64,000 nt of DNA, taken from the NCBI GenBank assembly GCA_023055505.1, contig JALIRH010000030.1, positions 4,274,001 to 4,338,000 on the forward strand, written 5' to 3'. This stretch comes from Callipepla californica brunnescens (lineage: Eukaryota > Chordata > Aves > Galliformes > Odontophoridae). Shown in pieces: positions 53,611-64,000 of the stretch (position 1 is the stretch's first letter; each line of letters begins with the position of its first letter). The position numbers were made by a program, and so were the translations under genes. The notes under the pieces were generated by a model. That model saw only the letters and a program-made list of their open reading frames with translations. It had not been told where the DNA came from and did no database searches.

Positions 53611-55150
53611 ATGTCTTTCATTTGGAACGTTTTCAAATGGAGCAGGAGTGAGAACGTTACTCCCCTAGACCAAACAATTCCTGGTCAAATTCCAGGATTT
53701 GTGGGATCATCCTATTATGGTCTTGCCACTGTTATTGAAAAATGGGGACCCCTGCGGGTTACAGGGAGTGTTTCTCCTTCTCCAGCCCGGCTGACAGATT
53801 ATTTTCAGGGTCTAGATAAGGACATACTAGTTACAAAAGAACGTCGGCTAGCCGCTTGTGCTGTGGCTTGGCCTCTAATAAAGGCATTACATTAACTGGA
53901 AATAACAAATACAAACATAGAATCTGAAAATCAATTGTTAAGAGATCAAACTGAAATGTTGGAACAACAACTGGGCACATTAGTAGCCAAAAAACCCGGG
54001 CTAGATGTGCCAACAAGACAAATACGTAGCATATCAGTGGAGGACACCCAGGTCCCTGAAGTAGCGGACCTGGATGTTTCAGAAAAAAAGAGTTGTAAAT
54101 CGGATCTTGAAGCTCTGTCTATGGAGGATCCAATTGATCTGAACAATCATAACTTAAAAAAACAAAAAATGCGCCAGATAGACCAGCAAGAGTGCCTCCT
54201 GACCAATGGCCCCCTGCTGAAACATGCTTGCATGTGACAGCTCGCCCGTATACAGCAAATGAGTTGATGGACCTAGTACAGCAGTTCCATGAAAAACCAA
54301 GAGAAAGCATACCATCATGGCTCCTGAGGTTATGCGATGCAGGAGCTGAAAGCGTATTAGTTAGTGGGACACAGATGTCAAAACTAGCATCTATAACAAT
54401 GCGCCCAACCTTGAAGCAAAAATTATATGCCGCCATCCACTCTACTAATGAGAATCATTCTATTATAGATTGGTTGATGGCAGCATGCCGCCTAGCGTGG
54501 CCTAACAAATCTGACATTCCACTCAATACCGGTTTATGGTTCTCTATGGAGGACCTCCAAACATATATCCGGGACCAGGGTATGAGGGAGGCCGTGTATT
54601 CAGAAACCTTTGAAAGCCCTGATACAGAAAAATTTACGGCAGGTATGCGAGACCTAATACTGCAGCAAGCCCCCTCTCACCTTTATGGGACTTTGGTCTC
54701 CATACTAAACCCCTAGGTGGCTTCGGAGGCTATCGTCCAACAGGCAGCCCAGTTGGTGGCAGACCTTGGGGAAACGGAGCCCATAAGAACTAGGCGCAGT
54801 GTCCGTATGGTAGAAGAAGCTGAGGCATTCCTGCTTAAAACTAGGAAGCCTGTCCCCCGTATACCCCGATCAGGCCCCATACGGGTATCCCGGAAGGCCA
54901 TGTTCAATGATCTTATATGGGCCGGGGTTGCCTTTGCTAAAATCGATGGGCAACCAAACCATGTTTTGTTACAGCTTTGGAAGCAACTGAGAAATGATCA
55001 GAAATTTCAGAGTACTCCCAGAAAATCGGGAGTACGAATAATACAGGCAGCACCAACAACAACTTGGAATTTGGCTGACTTTATAGTCCCAAACAGAAGG
55101 AAGAAACATCCACAGGTGTCGCAGGCTACAGTGCCAGAACCAGTGCCCTG
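53611..55150 (+). pseudogene. gag: Family C gag remnant
   Basis: ATG at 53,611. The first part is open to a TAA at 53,893-53,895, followed in the same frame by a leucine-zipper-like stretch (E-N-Q-L-L-R-D-Q-T-E-M-L) up to 54,237. A frameshift near 54,190 leads to the capsid-like part (54,192-54,716; W-L-L-R-L-C-D-A-G-A). A TAG at 54,714-54,716 follows, then an open C-terminal part to 55,151. No zinc knuckle is seen. It is the most complete family B/C gag in the window. Confidence 0.82.
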
Positions 55151-55669
55151 AAAATGTTACAAACAGTATGGGCCTCCCTGCTTAGGATACAGATTATGGA
55201 CACCGATAACCAGGTAAGACCTCAGAGCGGCCATGAGAACAGTCTTCTGCTCCCTGCCCCTGAGAACCTAAAGCCAGGCATCAATAGAATTAAATGGTCT
55301 CGGAAGGTGCAGGTAGGACCATGCTGATGTGGCCTACTTGCACCTCGGGGGAGATTACTGGAGGTGGGAGGTTCGGTAGTCCCTCTGGTTACTGGTACAT
55401 TGCCTGCTGATATTGTGGTCAACATTCCAGTCCTTATTGCTAAAGGGGTCCTTATCATGTCCCTGTGTCAGATCAGGACACCCCCTTTGGTGCCTGATGT
55501 AGCTGTGCAGCCACAGGCATCTGGCCGAAAGGTTTGGTACAGGCAGCCAGGGCATGCCCCTGTACAAGCTGAAGTGTTGATCCAAGACAGGGATGCGTCC
55601 TGTATAGTGCCCTGGAGGGCGGATCTTCCCTTCCTGGTACCTTTGAAACATCTATATTACTCCCCATGA
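55151..55669 (+). pseudogene. pol: Family C integrase C-terminal remnant
   Basis: Matches 28,067-28,582 of family B, including P-P-L-V-P-D-V and H-L-Y-Y-S-P at the end. One TGA near 55,325 breaks it. Protease, RT, RNase H and the catalytic core of integrase are deleted. Confidence 0.8.
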
Positions 55670-55971
55670 GTCTACGAGTCGCCAGAAGGAACCAAATACT
55701 GCTGAAGTGTTCCAGAGTTGCTGTAAGATCATGTGAGATCTCCTGGGACTCATGGAGCACAGGATGGACCTGCACCACGTGACCACGTGCTTCCAGTAAA
55801 CATCATCAAGCACTGGCCCAAGGAAGAACAGGAGCCTTACGCTGATCATCACTCATCCCACATTACATCGAGTGCATCGCAATGGGCAGTTATAGAAGTG
55901 TCGCTATGTATTGGATCTCTGTATTAAGGAGGGCTCTCTCTATGGCTACTTGATCAGTGGTTCATGTTGTG

Positions 55972-56156
55972 AAGGGGTGGAGTGTATGGGAACTGTTGAA
56001 TCATGGCCTGAACCACCTGAGGTGAGCACTGAGCCAGCAGCAGGAGCACAGGTGAAGGCAATATACCTGTGTGATTGGAAGGGGTGGAGTCTGGCTCCAC
56101 TTCTCCCAGACCCCATTGAAGGGCTGACCACCAGTGGGGAAGGGTTTTTTGTTGGT
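55972..56156 (+). repeat. Polypurine tract and truncated 3' LTR, family C
   Basis: AAGGGGTGGAG (55,972-55,982) precedes TGTATGGGAACTG. The LTR follows the 2,667 copy to about the 'gggctgaccaccag' region and breaks off near 56,156. Confidence 0.75.
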
Positions 56157-56157
56157 G

Positions 56158-56806
56158 AGAAATTTGGGACAACTCCATCAGAGGAGGTAGCACGTGCTAA
56201 AGCAGGCCCACCATATAAAAACTACCAGACAATGAGAATAGATATGCCCTGATCGCTGACGGATGGTGTCATATTGTTGAGAAGCGTCGCAACTTGAAGG
56301 CTGCTGTGTGGAGCCCCACACGACGGGTTGCTGAGGCCACTGAATGAGAGGGGAATTGAGTCAGTTTGCAGAGGTAAAGGCTGTCCAAGTGGCCTTAGAG
56401 TTGACTGAACGGGAGAGGTGGCCAATGCTGTATCTTTGTACTGACTCGTGGATGGTGGCAAATGCTTTATGGGGGTGGTTGCAGCAGTGGGAACAGAACA
56501 ACTGGCCACAGAAGGGTAAAATTTTTGGGCTGATGAACTGTGAAAAGGCACTGCTGTCCGAACAAAAAGATTAGTTGTAAAGGTGCGTCACATAGATGCT
56601 CATGTGCCCAAGCATCGATCTACTGAAGAACAGAAAAATAACCATCAGGTAGATTGAGCTGCCAAAATTGAGGTGTCTCAAATAGACTGGGACTGGCAGA
56701 ACAAAGGGGAGATATTTTTAGCTCGGTGGGCCCCTGAGAACTCAGGCCATCAAGGAAGGGTTGCAGCCTAAAGGTGGGCTAGAGACTGAGGGCTGGACTT
56801 ACATCT
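56158..56806 (+). pseudogene. pol: Family A pol fragment (RNase H to integrase start)
   Basis: Matches the intact pol from about 10,420 to 11,070 with several gaps. Recognisable parts are the RNase H C-terminal half and the H-x-x-N-S-G-H region of integrase. Multiple stops and a deletion are present. It begins directly at the broken family C LTR. Confidence 0.82.
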
Positions 56807-57862
56807 CCGTGTAATAGGTGTGTAATAAATAATCTTCCTTTATAGAAGTTTTGAGGGTTGTCTATGATTTCTCATGATTAATTTTCCATTAGGCATGTTC
56901 ACATAGCAGTAAAATAATGACATTTACATTCGGTATGAATACGGATTTTCGCAACCATATTAGATGTAAATACATATTACAGTTGGAAGTGAGTTTCAGA
57001 GATCACCTAGTCCAACTTTCTAACTATTTCAGGGCTAACCAAAAGTTAAAGGACATTATGTACAGCATTATCCAAATGTCTCTTGAACTCCAGATGTCAT
57101 GGGACAACAGCCTCTCGAGGAAGAATTTCCAGTGTCTACTTTACAGGTGTGCGTTGGAAGAGGAAAGAGAAGTGGGGTTTTGTGTCAAGACTTGAGAAAG
57201 TTACTGATGTATGGGACTGATGTAGGTTGAGGAGAAGGTGGTCAGAGACTGGCTCCAACTTGTTCCGCTGTGATAATGGGATGGAATCTGGACCTCTCAC
57301 CCACACCTGTAGGACCAGGGTCCTGGCAGAAACAAAGGAGCCTGGCCAAAAGTGAAGACCAAGGCAAAGCACTTATTGAGCCCTTTCTCAGCATTTTCCA
57401 CATCTGAGGAAGCCAGTTCTCCATCCGCATTTATCAGAGGGGGAACATTCTCCTTGGTCTGTCTCACTGTGCCGTGTTCATGTACAACCCGTTGTTATTT
57501 TATACATCCCTTGCCAAGTTCAGCTCCATCTGTGCCTTGGCATTCCTGATCTTATCTCTGCTCAAGCGGATGACATCCCTGTATTCTTCCCAGGCTACAG
57601 CAACGCTGCTTCCACTTCCTGTACATCATTCCCTTTTCCCTCAGTTGGAGCTGCAAGGTTGCCCTGAGAGGCTGTGGAAGCCCCCTCTGTGGAGTTGTTC
57701 AAGGCCAGGCTGGATGGAGCTTTGAGTAACCTGGTCGAATGGGAGGTGTCCCTGTATAAAGCAGGGGTATTGAAACTAGATGATCTTAGTGGTCCCTTCC
57801 AACCCAAACAATTCTGTGATTCTAAGAGAGAGTCTGGAGACAGGCAGACTCCACCTTGGATG
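56807..57862. repeat. Mosaic of CR1 fragments
   Basis: A reversed, decayed CR1 3' part lies at about 56,980-57,140, a reversed CR1 RT part at about 57,360-57,600, and a plus-orientation CR1 3' terminus at about 57,680-57,830, ending in the octamer-like 'attctgtgattcta'. No gene. Confidence 0.65.
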
Positions 57863-58715
57863 AGGAGAAGGTGGTCAGAGATTGGCTGGGGAAAAAATCA
57901 ATACACACTAAACAGTGGGCCCTAACAGGATTCACTAAAGAGTGCTGGGGGAACAGGCAGATGTGACTACCAAACCACGCCCTCTCATCTTTGAAAGATC
58001 TTGGAAAATGGGAGAGGTGCTTGAAGACTGGAGGATAGCCAGTGTAACACCAGTCTTCAAAACGGGCAGGAAGAACAAGCTGTGAAAATACAGGCTGGTC
58101 AACCTCACCTCTGTCCCTGGAAAGGTGACGGAACAACTTTTCTGGATGTCATCTCCAAGCAATTGGAAGAGAAGAAGATAGTCAGGAATGATCAGCACCA
58201 CATCCCCAAGGGGAAAATATGGTTGACCATCGTGGTGGACTTCTACCTAGTTATCAGTGGCTGGGCATATGGATAGAGATTAGTGGATGTTCTGTACTTT
58301 AGCAAAGGCTTTTCACACGGTCTCCCACAGCATCCTTGTAATGAGGCCCCAGGAAGTATGGGACAGATGAATGGAGAGTGAGGTGGATTGAGAACTGGCT
58401 GAGTGGCAGAGCTCAGACGGTTGTCATCAGCGGGGCAGAGTCTAGTTGGAGGCGTGTAGCTGGTGGTGTTCCTTATAGAGGTTGGTGCTGCGTCTGCTCT
58501 TCTTCAGCATCTTCATCAGTGACCTGCATATAGGCACAGAGGGCACCGTCAGAAAGTACAAAGCTGGGAGGAGTGGCTGCCATAGCAGAAAGCTGTGCCA
58601 CCATTCTGTAAGGCTTGGACAGAGTGCGGAGTTGGGCAGAGTGGAATGTGGTGAGGTTCAACAAGAGCAAGTGTAGAGTCCTGCACCTGGGAAGAAATAA
58701 TGGCACAAAATGATG
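57863..58715 (+). repeat. CR1 RT fragment, left end of unit 3
   Basis: Near-identical to 29.27-30.12 kb. It extends slightly further left than unit 1, which shows the sequence into which family B material was joined there. Confidence 0.85.
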
Positions 58716-60478
58716 AAAACACAAAATAGTCAGAATACTTCTTGGGGAATCCTGAAAGGATTGAGGAAACACATGAGCAATGCTGTAGGTCAGGAATTAA
58801 TTGAATGCAGCTGAAATGTAAATCATCCCACCTCTTGCCTCAGCAACTGTTTCCTGTTGCTGGGGGTTCTTAAGCCTCCCAGCTGCTTGCCTCTTCCACA
58901 GGCATTTCCCTTGCTGCTTTGTGTTTCAACAACCCCCAGGGCTCTGCTTTACCTCTCCTACACCACACCAGGCCTCTGCTCCCTGAGATGGAGGAAGCAG
59001 CGCTTTGCAGTACTGCAAGAATCATCTCCATGCAGCTTGCTGGGGGGGAACTCAGGGTTCCCACTGAGAAACTCACAGCTCCTGAGGACATGGGCAGGCT
59101 CCTGCTGGCTTCACCAGCTCACCAAAGTCAACCTCCGCTTCCTGCAAACTGACCTGAGGAGCTTGAGCTGAGCCAGGCATATGTGGTGGCCGTTCTTCAG
59201 GAGGTCTTGTGGACACTTTCCTAAGGCCAAAGCAAAGACCTTCAAGCTCAGAAAAGAGGCAAGCATGCACTGGAGAGCACACTGAAATCTCTGTGCTGCG
59301 GGGATAAGCTACTTGTGCACCCTGTGGGTTTGCACTGCCTTCTGCTCCCACCACCTCCTGAGACATGGGATGCTGCACTTAGGAGAAACAAGCTCAGTTT
59401 TTTGTAGATCTAGTGGAGCCAAGCAAAGCTTGGTGTCTCACAGCTGCTTTAAGCTCCTGATTAAACCTTTTGGGAAGAGGAGTAGAAGCAATGTGCAGCA
59501 CTGTGAGAAAGGATGACATTGCTTGTGTGAAAGAAATGCCTCCCTGTGATGAAAGCAGTGGACTGGAGTCAGCAACAAAATCAAACTTCCTTGTACCATT
59601 CCTTAATCCACATGCAGTCTTTTATTTTCAGAACTATAAGCAAGATTACAGTGACAAAAGCTCCAGAACAACTCTCCTACTTTATTCAACCCTTCCCCAT
59701 CAACTACAGCTTATTTTCAGAAGAATTCCATGAGCCACGTTACTGCTTTCCTGACCCTTGTATTTCATTCCTCAGTGCACTCAGAAACTTCTGAAAGTAG
59801 AACATGCACACAGACACACAGAGCATCCATACACAGCTGATTTTCCGTAGGAGATGGCATCAAAATTCTGCTTGCAGGAAGAGCAGAGGAAAAAAGCAGA
59901 CATGATGAGAGAATTTCTTTTGATAGCAAGGAAAAGCCATCTTAAACTCGTGGGATAATTCCCTTCTGCAGAGGTTTCCAGTGAAGCCATCTCCTTTGCA
60001 AACTCTTCCTGTGGGGGAGAAGCATCTCGGTCTCCTTCATGCTGAGTTCTCCAGCAGTCTCAAGGTCTTTGCGCTGGGGCCTTTTCCAATGAGACATGAG
60101 AATTCAGCCTTGAGAGAAATTCTTCCTGCAGCACAGACACTTGCAGGGCATTCCCCTCACGACCACTGAGCAATATTCAATGTGGACAGAGCTCTGGATG
60201 AAGCTCTTTCAGCAGTGCTGTCATTTCTGTAGTCCCTGCCCTGAGTGGATCCCTTTCTACTCGATCATGTTGGGCAGTGATTGAAGCTCTTCCTGCATTT
60301 GGTAAAAGGGAAGTGTGTGGTTCATCACCACACACAGCCACAGTGGGTAACCAGGCTGTGGCTCTGGTTGAAGCTATTCCATGTCTGGGGCATTGCAGGC
60401 TCTGTCTGCAGTGTGCATGTGCTGGTAGGAAACGTGGCTGGAACTGCTTCTGAAGGTTCTCATATTCAGAAGGGGCTT
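58716..60478. repeat. 3' flank of zinc-finger gene 3 (unit segment)
   Basis: Paralogous to the flanks of genes 1 and 2. The minus-strand AATAAA at 59,686-59,681 is conserved; a second one seen near 30,805 and 46,285 is lost here. Confidence 0.6.
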
Positions 60479-63447
<2,969 letters not shown>

Positions 63448-63685
63448 TGTCAGGGGTTTGTGGGCCGGTTCGGCCCGGCCCCGCAACAACCGAGGAAGGA
63501 GACCCACAGGCCCACACCCCGGACAGGGGGAAGGGGGAAAAGGAAAAAAAAAGGAAATAAGCCCCAAAACAAAACAGCGGCAACGATCTGAGGGGGAAAA
63601 GCTAATTTACTAAATAAGACATCAGGAAGTAAATAACACAATATAATGCAATACAATTTGGAATTAAGCCTAATTAATCAAACAA

Positions 63686-63745
<60 letters not shown>

Positions 63746-64000
63746 CCCGATAAACCGAAGGCCTTACGCTAACGCTGAAGGCGGACGGCAGCGAGCACCC
63801 ACTCCTAAGTGATCCTAGAGGAAAGAGAGAGAACGTCCCGTGACTGCAGAGGCTTTTTATCTGTTCCCTCTGAGCGGAAAACACGTGAAAAAAAAACAAA
63901 GCATTGCAAAGTCCTCTGGGGAATGTAGTTCTCCCTGACTCCCAATGCACTACATGATGCCATGATGTGGAATACCAGTACCAAAAAATCATAAAACCAC
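63448..64000 (-). repeat. Family A LTR, runs off the window
   Basis: It begins TGTCAGGGG on the plus strand (the LTR end when read on the minus strand) and continues to the window edge at 'aaccac', so only a few bases are missing. It is closest to 38,129-38,670. It may be a solo LTR or the end of a provirus. It is oriented like zinc-finger gene 3. Confidence 0.88.
63689..63743. repeat. (GA)n microsatellite inside the LTR
   Basis: About 27 GA units. They sit where other family A LTRs have the short ACTCTCTCTTGC motif (read on the other strand), so the run is an expansion of an LTR-internal motif. Confidence 0.95.

Larger units (their letters stand above)
53441..56156 (+). mobile_element. Family C ERV with large pol deletion, no env
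   Basis: The order is an LTR fragment (53,441 to about 53,537), leader, gag (53,611 to about 55,150), a direct jump to the end of integrase (55,151-55,669), about 300 bp without coding, the polypurine tract (55,972-55,982) and a 3' LTR start (55,983-56,156). The 3' LTR is cut and joined to a family A pol fragment. Flank and gag start are shared with the copy at 13.3 kb. Confidence 0.85.

Noticed and set aside
63678..63992. Minus-strand frame with a long Ser-Leu repeat
   Set aside because: It is translation of the (GA)n microsatellite inside an LTR.

Overview
The window reads as avian nuclear DNA, most likely from a galliform such as chicken. The evidence is CR1 LINE fragments in both orientations, one intronless olfactory receptor of the bird OR14 (gamma-c) type, KRAB-C2H2 zinc-finger genes with phased introns, and several env-less endogenous retroviruses (ERVs). 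Zinc-finger clusters and OR14 receptors occur together on chicken chromosome 16, so an origin there is possible, but this is only an inference. No prokaryotic features, CRISPR arrays or tRNA genes were seen.

The backbone is a tandemly duplicated unit. Its order, left to right, is a CR1 fragment, a KRAB zinc-finger gene on the minus strand, upstream DNA with a GC-rich block, and a conserved right-end segment. Unit 1 covers about 29.3-37.8 kb and its zinc-finger gene is broken by a stop. Unit 2 covers about 45.6-53.4 kb and its gene is intact (363 aa). Unit 3 starts at about 57.9 kb and runs off the window; its gene is open (419-423 aa). Two ends of a fourth unit ('unit 0') remain at 5.7-6.1 kb and 12.5-13.3 kb, with a provirus standing where the zinc-finger gene should be. 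An orphan KRAB-A exon lies on the plus strand at 17.2 kb, and one intact olfactory receptor gene at 21.9-22.9 kb.

Three ERV groups fill the space between units; the letters are local labels. Family A (LTR about 570 bp, beginning TGTCATGG) has one provirus with open gag and pol (6,139-12,536). It also has defective copies at 0.4-2.7 kb, 38.1-42.7 kb (minus), 43.2-44.0 kb (minus) and 56.2-56.8 kb, and LTR pieces elsewhere, including one at the right edge directly upstream of the unit 3 zinc-finger gene. Family B (LTR about 340 bp, beginning TGYMRTGGGATTGCC) has one broken provirus at 23.2-29.3 kb and a solo LTR at 44.3 kb. Family C (LTR beginning TGTATGGGAACTG) has related gag-pol remnants at 13.3-15.0 kb and 53.4-56.2 kb and a solo LTR at 2.7 kb. 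All three share the polypurine tract AAGGGGTGGA(A/G), none shows an env gene, and no zinc knuckle was seen in any Gag.

Points that stand out: the family A Gag begins with membrane segments flanking two N-glycosylation sequons; its gag and pol share one frame separated by a single UAG; two defective family A copies carry a heptad coiled-coil in place of gag, resembling the ERNI/ENS-1 protein of the chicken Soprano element; and the 6.1-12.5 kb provirus looks like the scar of an ERV-mediated deletion of a zinc-finger gene.
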